DNA of 64,000 nt, taken from assembly GCA_963707065.1 (NCBI GenBank), contig CAVPPJ010000020.1:124001-188000 (forward strand), given 5' to 3'. The position numbers were made by a program, and so were the translations under genes. The stretch comes from Palsa-506 sp963707065 (GTDB lineage: Bacteria > Actinomycetota > Actinomycetes > Streptosporangiales > Streptosporangiaceae). Shown here in pieces: positions 40,347 to 49,235 of the stretch; position 1 is the first letter of the stretch, and the number at the start of each line of letters is the position of its first letter. Below the pieces are notes generated by a model, which worked only from the letters and a program-made list of their open reading frames with translations, searched no databases and had not been told where the DNA came from.

Positions 40347-41111
40347 CTAGTCCAGCGGACGGGCGCCGTCGCCGCCGCCCTGCGCGCCCGGGATGAAGGT
40401 CTCCTCGCTGATCAGGTTCCAGGCCGCTTCCGCAGCCTGCTGCTCGGCTTCCTTCTTGGAGCGCCCTTCACCCGTTCCGTAGCTGTGGCCGCCGACCCAG
40501 ACCGATGCCCGGAAGGATTTCTGGTGATCCGGGCCGCTCTCCTCCACGTGGTACTCGGGAACGCCGAGTACTTCGGCCGCGGTGAGCTCCTGCAGCGACG
40601 TCTTCCAGTCGAGGCCGGCGCCGAGCCGGGCCGAGCGGGCGATCACCGGGTCGAAGAGCCGGTGCACCAGGGCGTCCGCCTCGGCCAGGCCGCAGTCCAG
40701 GTAGACGGCGCCGATCACGGCCTCGAGGGTGTCGGCGAGGATCGAGGACTTATCCCGGCCGCCGGTGCCCTCCTCGCCCTTGCCGAGGTACACGTAATCG
40801 CCCAGCCGCAGGCCGCGGGCCACCCCCGCGAGCGCCCGCATGTTGACCACCGCCGCGCGCAGCTTCGCGAGCTGGCCCTCGGCGAGATCCGGGAAATCGC
40901 AGAAGAGGGTGCCGGTGACGATGAGGCCGAGCACCGAGTCGCCGAGGAACTCCAGCCGCTCGTTGGTCGGCAGGCCGCCGTTCTCGTAGGCGAAGGACCG
41001 GTGCGTCAGGGCGCGCTCGAGCATCTTCTCGCCCAGCTGCACATTCAGGGCGGTCAGCAACTCCGCGCCGTTAGATTCCGCAGCCTGGCCATCACGTGAC
41101 GCGCCACTCAC
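40347..41111 (-). CDS. rnc: Ribonuclease III
   Basis: Double-strand-specific endoribonuclease that processes rRNA precursors. The nuclease signature is NERLEFLGDSVLGLIVT, with the second catalytic acidic group in DTLEAVIGAVYLDCG. The C-terminal double-stranded-RNA-binding domain has DWKTSLQELTAAEVLGVPEYHVEESGPDHQKSF and GRSKKEAEQQAAEAAW. The 254-aa length is normal. It follows rpmF by 55 nt. Confidence 0.96.
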   Translation of the reverse strand: MSGASRDGQAAESNGAELLTALNVQLGEKMLERALTHRSFAYENGGLPTNERLEFLGDSVLGLIVTGTLFCDFPDLAEGQLAKLRAAVVNMRALAGVARGLRLGDYVYLGKGEEGTGGRDKSSILADTLEAVIGAVYLDCGLAEADALVHRLFDPVIARSARLGAGLDWKTSLQELTAAEVLGVPEYHVEESGPDHQKSFRASVWVGGHSYGTGEGRSKKEAEQQAAEAAWNLISEETFIPGAQGGGDGARPLD

Positions 41112-41166
41112 GCTGTCCTCCTTCCCCGCAGCGGGCGGCCCTAAGAGCCCGGCGGCCGCTGCCTGC

Positions 41167-41343
41167 TCAGGAAGGGTTGATCACCTGGCGCCGGTTGTAC
41201 GTGCCGCAGGTCGGGCACGCCGTGTGCGGCAGCTTGGGATCGCGGCACTGCGGGCAGCTCACGAGCGCTGGCGCCGTGGTCTTCCACTGGGAGCGGCGCG
41301 ACCGGGTATTGCTGCGGGACATCCTCCGCTTGGGGACAGCCAC
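41167..41343 (-). CDS. rpmF: Ribosomal protein L32 (zinc-binding form)
   Basis: A 58-aa protein from GTG 41343 to TGA 41169-41167: VAVPKRRMSRSNTRSRRSQW at the N-terminus and two zinc-binding pairs CPQC and CPTC (VSCPQCRDPKLPHTACPTCG), ending YNRRQVINPS. The start is placed at GTG because AVPKRRMSRS is the conserved beginning and AGGAGTGCTGAGGTG provides the ribosome-binding site. It is the Cys-containing (C+) L32, usually replaced by a Cys-free paralogue under zinc limitation; none is present here. It begins one nt after the DUF177 stop, the classic DUF177-rpmF-rnc order. Confidence 0.95.
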   Translation of the reverse strand: MAVPKRRMSRSNTRSRRSQWKTTAPALVSCPQCRDPKLPHTACPTCGTYNRRQVINPS

Positions 41344-41344
41344 C

Positions 41345-41962
41345 TCAGCACTCCTTCCTTATCCCGGGTACGGGTATCCCGCCCGGCGTTGGTATGTCCT
41401 GTTCCGCGCCATCGACGGCGTGGCCGTGCCCGGCACCTGCATCCGCCAGCCTGACGCCGCACTGCACGCACAGCCCCGGGCAGTCGGCCGAGCACAGTGG
41501 CGCGATCGGCAGCTCAAGCACCAGCGCGTCCCGCAAGGCAGGCTCAAGATCGAGCAAGTCGCCGTCCAGCAGGTAGCCGTCAGGGCCACCGCCGCCGTCG
41601 GCGTCACTGCCCGTCAGGCCCCCGTCGGCCGCCTCGTAGGAGTAGAGCTCCTGCAGCCTGACCTCCGTCGCGGATGTGAACGGGTCCAGGCAGCGAGCGC
41701 ACTCACCGGTGAGCGGAGCCCGGACTGTCGCGGTGACCAGCGTGCCCTCCGAGACCCCCTCAAGCTGCACGTGCAACTGCAGGTCAGCGCCCTCCGGGAT
41801 GCTGACGAGCTCAACCCCCAGGTAAGCCGGAGCCGGGACGGTGCGGTCCTCGACGCGCGCCGAGCCCGTGCTGAGCGCGCGCGTGTCGAAGACAAGCGGT
41901 CCCCGGGGATCGAGGCGCTTCACGTATTTCCTGCTGGCATTTGGCATGGCAAATAAAGGCAT
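41345..41962 (-). CDS. DUF177 (YceD) protein
   Basis: About 205 aa from ATG 41962. LDPRGPLVFDTRALSTG, VTATVRAPLTGECARCLDPF, the CARC and DCPGLCVQCG cysteine pairs, and LVLELPIAPLCSADCPGL are diagnostic for DUF177/YceD, which is involved in 23S rRNA accumulation and is almost always beside rpmF. The frame is open to ATG 42031, but conservation starts near MPNASRKYVKRLDPR, so the start is uncertain (42031, 41962 or 41947). The C-terminus has extra acidic residues (SDADGGGGPDG) that may be disordered. Confidence 0.88.
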   Translation of the reverse strand: MPLFAMPNASRKYVKRLDPRGPLVFDTRALSTGSARVEDRTVPAPAYLGVELVSIPEGADLQLHVQLEGVSEGTLVTATVRAPLTGECARCLDPFTSATEVRLQELYSYEAADGGLTGSDADGGGGPDGYLLDGDLLDLEPALRDALVLELPIAPLCSADCPGLCVQCGVRLADAGAGHGHAVDGAEQDIPTPGGIPVPGIRKEC

Positions 41963-42118
41963 GATCAATCTGGTGTCGGGCGCCCAGCCTACCGGGCTGT
42001 CTGCGGAAACCCAACTTGTCCGGGGAGCCACGATACCTGCTGCCTGACCTGCGGGCGGTCAGCTGCCCGGGCCGCGGCGCGGCCGCGGCCAGATCAACGG
42101 CCGGACGTGGGCACGGCG

Positions 42119-42601
42119 TCAGGCCCGGGGGGCGCGGGCGAGAAGGCGGCTGAGCACCGGAGCAGGAACGAGCCCGCTCACGTCACCGCCGTACTTGGCG
42201 ATTTCCCTGACCAGGCTGGAGCGCAGGAACGAGTACAGCGGGTTGGTCGTCATGAAGAGCGTCTCGATGCCTGCCAGGCTGTAGTTCATCTGCGCCATGG
42301 TCATCTCGTACTCGAAGTCGCTGACCGCGCGGAGGCCCTTCACGATCGCCGAGATGTCGTGTGCCCGGCAGAAGTCCACCAGCAGGCCGTCGAACGTGTC
42401 CACCCGGACGTTCGGGTATCCGGCCAGGACCTCGCCCAGCATCTCCATCCGCTCGCCGACCGTGAACAGCCCGTGCTTGGCGAGGTTGGCCCCCACCGCG
42501 ACGACAACCTCGTCGTGCAGCGGGGCGGCCCGGCTGATGATGTCGAGGTGCCCGTTAGTCACCGGGTCGAAGGAGCCAGGGCAGACGACGCGACGCACCA
42601 C
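42119..42601 (-). CDS. coaD: Phosphopantetheine adenylyltransferase
   Basis: Nucleotidyltransferase of coenzyme A synthesis, joining 4'-phosphopantetheine and ATP. The 160-aa protein starts MVRRVVCPGSFDPVTNGHLDIISRAA (nucleotidyl-transferase T/HxGH motif). AVGANLAKHGLFTVGERMEML, VDTFDGLLVDFC and MTTNPLYSFLRSSLVREIAKYGGDVSGLVP are typical CoaD blocks. It is complete and follows rsmD by 24 nt, the usual rsmD-coaD pair. Confidence 0.97.
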   Translation of the reverse strand: MVRRVVCPGSFDPVTNGHLDIISRAAPLHDEVVVAVGANLAKHGLFTVGERMEMLGEVLAGYPNVRVDTFDGLLVDFCRAHDISAIVKGLRAVSDFEYEMTMAQMNYSLAGIETLFMTTNPLYSFLRSSLVREIAKYGGDVSGLVPAPVLSRLLARAPRA

Positions 42602-42625
42602 CAGGTTTACCGCCCTTCGTCACGG

Positions 42626-43246
42626 TCACTCGGCCGGCGGGCTGGCCGGCACCGCGGCCGCCCCGCCGGCCGGCACCGCGCCTGCGGCGCGACCGTACCA
42701 GAGAGTCGCCTCGCCATATCTTCTGGCCCGGTCCGCCGCGTACCCGGCGGGCCATTGCTGCGGGCCCGACCTGGTCGCGCGCTCCACCGCGACGACGGCG
42801 GCGGGCGCCAGCCAGCCGCCGGCCAGCAGCGCGCTGAGCACGGCAGACACCTCCGCGTCGGCGGTCGCGTAGGGCGGGTCGGCGAAGACGACGTCGCGCG
42901 GCGGGCCGGTGCCAGGGCCGCGGGCCAGCGCGCGTTCCACCCGGCCGGCCAGCACCCGGGCGCCGGCCAGGCCCAGCGCGGCGATGTTGCCGCGGATCAC
43001 CCGGGCCGCCACCGCGTCCGCCTCGATCAGCAGCACGTCCGCCGCGCCGCGGGACAGCGCCTCCAGGCCGACCGCGCCCGACCCGGCGTACAGGTCGAGG
43101 ACCGCGGTGCCCTGCAGGGTGCCGAGGATGGCCGTGATGGTGGCGAACAGGCCCTCGCGGGCCCGGTCGCTGGTGGGCCTGGTGCCCTGGCCGGGCGGGA
43201 CGGCCAGCCGCCTGCCGCCCGCGGTGCCGGCGATGATGCGCGTCAT
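42626..43246 (-). CDS. rsmD: 16S rRNA (guanine966-N2)-methyltransferase
   Basis: SAM-dependent enzyme of the RsmD family that modifies G966 in the ribosomal decoding region. MTRIIAGTAGGRRLAVPPGQGTRPTSDRAREGLFATI is the canonical start. VLDLYAGSGAVGLEALSRGA is the SAM motif, and DVVFADPPYAT the catalytic (D/N)PPY. The last 40 residues are Ala/Pro-rich and extended. It lies between recG and coaD. Confidence 0.95.
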   Translation of the reverse strand: MTRIIAGTAGGRRLAVPPGQGTRPTSDRAREGLFATITAILGTLQGTAVLDLYAGSGAVGLEALSRGAADVLLIEADAVAARVIRGNIAALGLAGARVLAGRVERALARGPGTGPPRDVVFADPPYATADAEVSAVLSALLAGGWLAPAAVVAVERATRSGPQQWPAGYAADRARRYGEATLWYGRAAGAVPAGGAAAVPASPPAE

Positions 43247-43259
43247 CTGGCTGCCCGCC

Positions 43260-45515
43260 TCAGGCCTTCTCCAGGAACTCCGCCTGCTGCAATTCGAGCA
43301 GCGCGGCGACCGCGGCGGCCAGCGCGGGCTGGCCGGCCAGGGCCGGGTCGGCGTCCACCAGGTCGGTGGCCTCGCGGCGGGCGCGGCCGATCAGGTCCTC
43401 GTCGGCCAGCAGCGTGAGCAGCTTCAGGCTCGACCGGCGGCCCGCCTGCGCCGCGCCGAGCACGTCGCCTTCCCTGCGCTGCTCAAGATCGAGCCTGGAC
43501 AGCTTGAACCCGTCCAGCGTCGCGGCCACCGCGTCCAGCCGCTGCCGGGACGGGCTGCCCGCCTCGGCCTCGGTGACCAGCAGGCACAGCCCCTCGTGGC
43601 TGCCCCGCCCTACTCGCCCGCGCAGCTGGTGCAGCTGGGAAACCCCGAACCGGTCCGCGTCCATGATCACCATAGTGGTCGCATTCGGCACGTCGACGCC
43701 CACCTCGACGACGGTGGTGGTCACCAGCACGTCGACCGAGCCGGCCGCGAAGGCCAGCATCACGCGTTCCTTCTCGTCCGGCGGGAGGCGGCCGTGCAGC
43801 ACTGCCACCCGCACCCCGGCCAGCGGGCCTTTCTCCAGCTCGGCGGCGAGGTCGAGGACCGCGATCGGCGGGCGCCTGACCTCTTCGGCGGTGTCGCCGG
43901 GGTCGTCTCCGGCATCATCGCCAGCGCCGGCGGCACTCTCGGCCGGCTGGCTCCGCCCGGCGGCGGCCTCGTCAGCCGGCCCGTCACCGGCCGGCCCGTC
44001 GCCGCCAATCCGCGGGCAGACTACGTAAATCTGCCGTCCCTTGGCCACTTCCTCGGTGACTCGCTGCCAGGTCCGCTCCATATACCTGGGCCGCTCGGCG
44101 GCCGGCACGACATGCGTGCTGATCGCCTCGCGGCCGGCCGGCAGCTCGGTCAGCGTGGAGACCTCCAGGTCGCCGAATACCGTCATCGCGACGGTACGGG
44201 GTATCGGGGTCGCGGTCATGACCAGCACGTGCGGGCGGCCCTCGCCGGCCTTGTCGCGCAGGGCGTCCCGCTGCTCGACGCCGAACCGGTGCTGCTCGTC
44301 GACCACCACCAGGCCGAGGTCGGCGAACTGCACTTTCTCCTCCAGCAGCGCATGGGTGCCGATCACGATCCCGGCGCTGCCGGACGCGGCGTCCAGCATC
44401 GCCTTGCGGCGGGCCGCGGCGCCCAGCGAGCCGGTCAGCAGCGCCAGCCTGGTCGCCCGTTCCGCGCCGCCCAGCTGGCCCGCCTGGGCGAGCGGGCCGA
44501 GCAGCGCGCTGATCGAGCGGTAATGCTGCTGCGCGAGCACCTCGGTGGGGGCGAGCAGCGCGGCCTGTCCGCCGCCGTCGACAACCTGGAGCATGGCGCG
44601 GACCGCGATCACCGTCTTGCCCGACCCGACCTCGCCCTGCAGCAGCCGGTGCATCGGGTGATCGCGGGCAAGCTCGTCCGCGATGGTCGCGCCAGCCAGC
44701 TGCTGGCCGACGGTGAGCTCGAACGGCAGCGCGGCGTCGAACTCCGCGAGCAGGCCGGCCTGCGGGGCGCGCGGCGTCGCCGACAGCGCGAAGGCCGCCC
44801 GGCGACGCTGGGCCAGGATCACCTGCAGCACGAACGCCTCGTCCCACTTCAGCCGGTGCCGCGCCCGGTCCGCGTCGCGGCGGTCCGCCGGGCGGTGGAT
44901 GCCGCGCAGTGCATCGGCCAGGCCGCTGAGCTGGTAGCGGTCCCGGACTGCGCGCGGCAGCAGGTCGTCATCGACGTCCACCAGGTCGAGCGCCAGCCGG
45001 ATCGAGTCGGCGATCTGCCAGGAGGTGATGCCCTTGACGGCCGGGTAGACCGGGATGATCTCGGCCGCGAAGTCAGCCGCCCTGACCAGGGCCTCGCCGG
45101 GCCCGAGCATCTCGTAGTCGGGATGCGAGAGCTGGCGCTTGCCGCGGAATGTGGAGACCTGGCCGGCGAAGAGCCCGCGCGCGCCGGGCTTGAGCACTTT
45201 CTCACGCCATTCCTGCCGGCCGTGGCCGAAGAACGTGAGGGTCAGCCGGCCGCGGCCGTCGGTGATGACCGCCTCGAAGATGGTGCCGGGCCGGTTGCGC
45301 ATCCCCCGTACCATCACGGACGCGACCTCGGCCTGCACGGTGACGTTCTCGCCGTCGGCCAGCGAGGCGAGGTCGGTCAGCTCGCCACGGTTCTCGTACC
45401 GGCGGGGATAGTGCTGGAGCAGCTCGCCCACGGTCCGCAGGTCGAGCGCGGCGGCGAGCCGCTTGGCTGCCTTGGCGCCGACCACCGGGCCGAGCGGGTC
45501 CTGCAGGCTCGCCAT
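43260..45515 (-). CDS. recG: ATP-dependent DNA helicase RecG
   Basis: Helicase that regresses stalled forks and migrates Holliday junctions. The 751-aa protein has an N-terminal wedge domain (LLQHYPRRYENRGELTDLASL, VTVQAEVASVMVRG, TLTFFGHGRQEW). The helicase core follows: QLLQGEVGSGKTVIAVRAML, LLAPTEVLAQQHYRSI, GIVIGTHALLEEKVQFADLGLVVVDEQHRFGVEQR, VLVMTATPIPRTVAMTVFGD, VLVTTTVVEVGVDVPNATTMVIMDADRFGVSQLHQLRGRVGRG. A Gly/Ala/Asp-rich loop (GDGPADEAAAGRSQP, about 40 residues) is inserted inside the second RecA domain. It follows the DAK2-domain gene by 6 nt and precedes rsmD. Confidence 0.95.
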   Translation of the reverse strand: MASLQDPLGPVVGAKAAKRLAAALDLRTVGELLQHYPRRYENRGELTDLASLADGENVTVQAEVASVMVRGMRNRPGTIFEAVITDGRGRLTLTFFGHGRQEWREKVLKPGARGLFAGQVSTFRGKRQLSHPDYEMLGPGEALVRAADFAAEIIPVYPAVKGITSWQIADSIRLALDLVDVDDDLLPRAVRDRYQLSGLADALRGIHRPADRRDADRARHRLKWDEAFVLQVILAQRRRAAFALSATPRAPQAGLLAEFDAALPFELTVGQQLAGATIADELARDHPMHRLLQGEVGSGKTVIAVRAMLQVVDGGGQAALLAPTEVLAQQHYRSISALLGPLAQAGQLGGAERATRLALLTGSLGAAARRKAMLDAASGSAGIVIGTHALLEEKVQFADLGLVVVDEQHRFGVEQRDALRDKAGEGRPHVLVMTATPIPRTVAMTVFGDLEVSTLTELPAGREAISTHVVPAAERPRYMERTWQRVTEEVAKGRQIYVVCPRIGGDGPAGDGPADEAAAGRSQPAESAAGAGDDAGDDPGDTAEEVRRPPIAVLDLAAELEKGPLAGVRVAVLHGRLPPDEKERVMLAFAAGSVDVLVTTTVVEVGVDVPNATTMVIMDADRFGVSQLHQLRGRVGRGSHEGLCLLVTEAEAGSPSRQRLDAVAATLDGFKLSRLDLEQRREGDVLGAAQAGRRSSLKLLTLLADEDLIGRARREATDLVDADPALAGQPALAAAVAALLELQQAEFLEKA

Positions 45516-45521
45516 CGCCGT

Positions 45522-47076
45522 TTACTCCACTCCGATCAGGAGCGGCAGCCGCGCCGGGCCGCCGCCGTAACAGACCGTCTCGGTGCCCGGGCTGGTTTCC
45601 CGCAGGTGCCCGGCGACCAGCTCCGCCAGGCCAGCGTGCTGGCCGCCGGCCTCGCACTCGCCCTCGATCAGGGTCACCAGCTCGCCGCCGGCCGCCAGCA
45701 GCAGGTCGGCCAGCGCCATCGCCACCTCATCCGGCCGGTCCCCGGTCATCGCCACCTCATCCCCGGCGAACCCGAGCACGCGCCCGCGGCCGCCGGCCTC
45801 CACCCTGCCATGCCGCGTGGCCGCCGCGGCGGCCGTCATCGCGGCCACGTCCGCGGCGAAGCCGCGCAGCGGGTCGTGCACCGCGAGCGCGGCCAGGCCC
45901 TGCACCGCGGCCCGCACCGGGATCACCGATACCTCGATGCCCTCATCGGCGAGCCTGGCCGCCGTGGCCGCGGCCACGGCAGCCACCTGCGGGCCGTCCG
46001 GGATGACCACGACCTGCGCCCCGGCCTGGCGGATCGCGGCGAAGAGCGCGGGCGGCGTGGGCCGGTCACCGCCGTCATACCGGACCACCAGCGCCCCGGC
46101 GTCCCGGAGCAGGGTCGCGAGACCGCCGCCCTCGGCGATCGCGACCACCCGGCGGCCGGCCTGCGGCGCTGCCCCGAGGAAGGTCACGGTGATCCGCCGC
46201 GGGCGCCCGGCCCGCAGTCCCTCCTCGATCGCGGCACCGGCGTCGGCGACATGCACGTGCACGTTCCAGAGCTCGCCGCCGCCGACGATCACCAGCGAGT
46301 CGCCCAGGCCATCGAGCCGTTCGCGCAGCCCGGCGACCGCCTCGGCCGGCGCGTCCAGCAGGTAGGTGACCTCATATCCGCCGGAGCCGACGGCGAGCGC
46401 GGCGGCAGGCCCGGCGGCGCCATGCAGCGCAGCCGCGGGCACCGCGTAAACACCGGGAACGCTGCCCGTTACCGCGGCTGCCAGCGCGTCGAGCAGGACG
46501 CAGAGCCCGGCAGCTCCCGCGTCCACCACGCCGCTGGCGGCTAGCACCGGCAGCTGTCCCTGGGTCCTGGCCAGCGCCTCGCGAGCGGCCGCGGCCGCGG
46601 CGGTCACCGCCGCGGTCAGGGTCTCACGCCGCCCGGCCGCCGCCAGCGCGGCAGCATCGGCGACCGTCAGGATCGTCCCCTCGGCCGGCCGGCGCACCGC
46701 GGCGCGGGCCAGTCGCGGCCGCATGCGCCAGCGCGCGGGCCAGCACCGCGCCGTCACACCGCGGCGCCGGCGCGCAGACCTCAGCCAGCCCGCGCAGCAG
46801 CTGGCTGACGATCACGCCGGAATTGCCGCACGCGCCGAGCAGCGCGCCGGAGGCCGCGGCCCGCCAGACTTCTCCGGGCCCGGACCCGGCCGGCACCGCC
46901 TCGGCGGCGTCAGCCGCGGACAGCAGGGTGAGCTGCAGGTTGGTCCCGGTGTCCGCATCGGGCACCGGGAAGACGTTCAGCGCGTCGATCGCCGCCCTGG
47001 TCTGTGTCAGCGCATCGGCAGCCAGGCGGCACCAGCGCCGGACGGCATCACCGTCCATCGTTTCCAGCGCCGCCAT
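45522..47076 (-). pseudogene. DAK2-domain (FakA-like) gene with a frameshift
   Basis: The product would be a DAK2/FakA-type kinase-like protein of about 515 aa, the family that phosphorylates fatty acids with FakB partners or acts as a DAK2-linked regulator. The first frame, from ATG 47076, encodes MAALETMDGDAVRRWCRLAADAL, NVFPVPDADTGTNLQLTLLSA and ACGNSGVIVSQLLRGLAEVC. After about 46720 the coding signal moves to another frame: AAVRRPAEGTILTVADAAALAA, LPVLAASGVVDAGAAGLCVLLDAL, then the second half with GGYEVTYLLDAP and WNVHVHVADAGAAIE. A single base change near 46715-46730 (GCGGCCGCGACTGGCC) would restore one frame. It starts the recG transcript. The break is either a sequencing error or a recent mutation. 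Confidence 0.75.
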
Positions 47077-47261
47077 AGAGGCAGGATAGGACCCCGCACC
47101 GTCAGCCGCGGGCAGCGGAAATCCCGTGACCGCCGCTGGTCCGCGGGGGAGCTTCCGGCCCGGCTCGCGCTACCTCCGCCGGTCGGATATCCTTCGACGA
47201 CCGTTCCGGCAGCGTCCGGGACGACGACCCATCTGGCCAGCACCCAAAATGGAGCGATCCC

Positions 47262-47447
47262 GTGGCTTCCGTCTGCGACGTATGCGGCAAGAGGCCGGGT
47301 TTCGGCAACAACGTTTCGTACTCGCACCGCCGCACCCCGCGCCGCTGGAACCCGAATATTCAGCGCGTGCGCGCCAAGGTCGGCCGGACGCCCCGGCGGC
47401 TGAACGTGTGTACGTCCTGCATCAAGGCAGGCAAGGTCACCCGCTGA
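47262..47447 (+). CDS. rpmB: Ribosomal protein L28
   Basis: A 61-aa protein, MASVCDVCGKRPGFGNNVSYSHRRTPRRWNPNIQRV, ending with VCTSCIKAGKVTR. The CxxC at the start and CTSC near the end make it the zinc-binding (C+) L28. Plus-strand orientation and its divergence from the DAK2-recG block are usual. The 185-nt upstream region is the probable promoter. Its last codons overlap the restored C-terminus of thiD on the opposite strand. Confidence 0.97.
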   Translation: MASVCDVCGKRPGFGNNVSYSHRRTPRRWNPNIQRVRAKVGRTPRRLNVCTSCIKAGKVTR

Positions 47448-48244
47448 CCGGCTGGCGTATCCGCCAGGCGTGATCAACCGGGCCGATTCCCGCGCCAAGC
47501 GGGAATCCGGCGCCGATCGCCCCGGTCACGTAATCCCTGGCCGCTGCTACCGCGGCTGGTACGCCCATGCCCTGGGCGAGGAACGAAGCGATCGCGGATG
47601 CCAGCGTGCAGCCGGTCCCGTGGGTATGCCGGGCTGGCGATGCGCTGGCCGGGAAAACGGATCATCTCCGAGCCGTCGAACAGCAGGTCCACCGGGTTGC
47701 CCGGCAGGTGCCCGCCCTTGACGAGGATCCAGCGTGGCCCGAGCGAGCTGAGGGCCACGGCTGCCTTGCGCATGCCCGCCTCGTCCGAGATCGGGCTGCC
47801 GGTCAGCAGTTCTGCCTCCAGCAGGTTGGGCGTCAGCACCGTCGCCAGTGGCAGCAACTGCGCCCGCACCGCCTCCAGGGTGCCGGCTGACAGCAGGCTG
47901 TCTCCGTGCTTCGACACCGCGACCGGATCCACCACGACCGGGGCGGGCAGGCCGGCCAGCATGGCGGACACGGTCTGCACGATCGCGGCCGAGGCGAGCA
48001 TCCCGGTCTTCACCGCATGCACCGCGATATCGCTGAGTACCGAGGTGAGCTGGGCCCGGACTGCGGCCGGCGGCACTTCCCAGTAACCCTGGACGCCGAC
48101 TGAATTCTGCGCCGTGACCGCGCAGACCACGCTCATCCCGTGCACGCCGAGCGCGAGCATCGTCTTCAGGTCAGCCTGGATGCCGGCCCCGCCGGCCGAG
48201 TCGGAGCCGGCAATCGCGAGTACGCAGGGCGGAGTCGGCGGCAT
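47437..48244 (-). pseudogene. thiD: Hydroxymethylpyrimidine (phosphate) kinase with a frameshift
   Basis: ThiD phosphorylates hydroxymethylpyrimidine and its phosphate for thiamine synthesis. From ATG 48244 it reads MPPTPPCVLAIAGSDSAGGAGIQADLKTMLALGVHGMSVVCAVTAQN (conserved N-terminus), VVDPVAVSKHGDSLL and LVKGGHLPGNPVD. Up to about 47640 this is perfect. There the open frame runs into junk, but the next frame reads RHTHGTGCTLASAIASFLAQG, then AARDYVTGAIGAGFPLGAGIGPVDHAWRI, the expected C-terminus with the catalytic GTGC. One extra C in a run of three (near 47640) explains it. Restored, the gene would end at TGA 47437 and overlap the last codons of rpmB. As written, the product lacks its catalytic Cys. 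Confidence 0.85.
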
Positions 48245-48265
48245 AACCCCAGCGTAGGTTCCGGC

Positions 48266-49111
48266 TCAGCCGAAACTGCACGGGGCTCCGTCGAACCTGC
48301 AGGCCGTCGGCTGCCCCGGCGTCCCGTTGGCGACGATCATGATTCTCACGATGTTGCCCGGCGGGCCGCCCCATGGCCACGGGACGGCGGACGCGATACC
48401 GCCGTCGCCGCGGGCATTCCACTTCGCTCCGGCGACGGAATCGATGTGCGCGCCCGGGTACTTGAACGCCAGCCGCCAGTCACTGAGCGTCGCCGGGCTC
48501 ACTATCGTGATCAGCCCGGTAAAGCCCGACGGCCAGCGCTGCAGGGTCTGGTACTGCACGTCGGCCGGCGCACCGGCCGGGTGCGGTTCCCGGCTCCGCG
48601 CATGCGCCGGGGCCGCGGGCTTCTTCGCCATCGCGGGCGCCGCCTGCGGCGCGGCGGACCGGCCGGGGTGCTTCAGCTCAATGCCCGGATCCTTGGCCGC
48701 CAGGCCGCCGTGCTGATGGCGCGGCGAGACCCGGTCACAGGACGGCGCCTGGCAGGTCACGGCCGGATTTGTCTGGCTGTAGGTCAGGGCCGCGCGCGGC
48801 ACGTTCAGCGCGAGCACGGCGGCAACGACAACGCCCACCCCGGCCGCCAGCCAGGGCGTCATGAGCATGCTGCGTACCGGGCGGGCGGGCGGCGCCGGGC
48901 GGAACGACCGGCCCGGACGCCCCGGCTGAGCCAGGCGTCCTGGCCGGGCCGCTCTGTCAGGGCCGGCCGGCCGCGCCGGGACGGCACCGTGCCGCGGGAT
49001 GCGCGCGGGCTTGCCACGGCGCGGTGGCTGGATGGTCAGCACCGCGCGGATGGCAGTCGAGGGCCTCGGCACGTACCAGGGCCTGGCCTCGCCTTTGCGG
49101 TGTCGTGGCAT
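48266..49111 (-). CDS. Membrane-anchored protein with a CBM2-like C-terminus
   Basis: The 281-aa frame has a Pro/Arg-rich cytoplasmic N-terminus, one hydrophobic helix (WLAAGVGVVVAAVLALN, about residues 88-104), a Pro/Ala/His linker, and a C-terminal domain of about 100 residues. That domain has the beta-strand spacing of cellulose-binding-type modules: VQYQTLQRWPSGFTGLITIVSPATLSDWRLAFKYPGAHIDSVAGAKWN. It contains regularly spaced Trp residues and one Cys pair near the end (CRFDGAPC). A predicted surface carbohydrate- or wall-binding role is inference. It is on the minus strand between thiL and thiD, possibly in the same transcript. Confidence 0.6.
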   Translation of the reverse strand: MPRHRKGEARPWYVPRPSTAIRAVLTIQPPRRGKPARIPRHGAVPARPAGPDRAARPGRLAQPGRPGRSFRPAPPARPVRSMLMTPWLAAGVGVVVAAVLALNVPRAALTYSQTNPAVTCQAPSCDRVSPRHQHGGLAAKDPGIELKHPGRSAAPQAAPAMAKKPAAPAHARSREPHPAGAPADVQYQTLQRWPSGFTGLITIVSPATLSDWRLAFKYPGAHIDSVAGAKWNARGDGGIASAVPWPWGGPPGNIVRIMIVANGTPGQPTACRFDGAPCSFG

Positions 49112-49235
49112 CGGTGGGTTCTACCAAGCAACTTTCCTGCGAGCCTGCGAGCTAGGGCTGAGAAGGTCGTCGATCTGGTCCCGGACGCCGCCGGAAGTAG
49201 TAGTCGATCAGATGCCGGAAGTAATTGCTGCCTGT

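Noticed and set aside
38685..41099. 800-codon plus-strand frame opposite mutM and rnc
   Set aside because: Covers three well-identified minus-strand genes; no motif; a shadow of GC bias.
42909..46544. Plus-strand open frame of about 1200 codons
   Set aside because: It is antisense to recG and the DAK2 gene, lacks recognised motifs, and results from GC-rich codon bias. The minus-strand genes in the same place carry full helicase motifs.
43247..47261. Search for tRNA or rRNA genes in intergenic gaps
   Set aside because: No cloverleaf-compatible or rRNA-like segment was noticed by eye in any gap of the window; a dedicated covariance search would be needed to exclude one.
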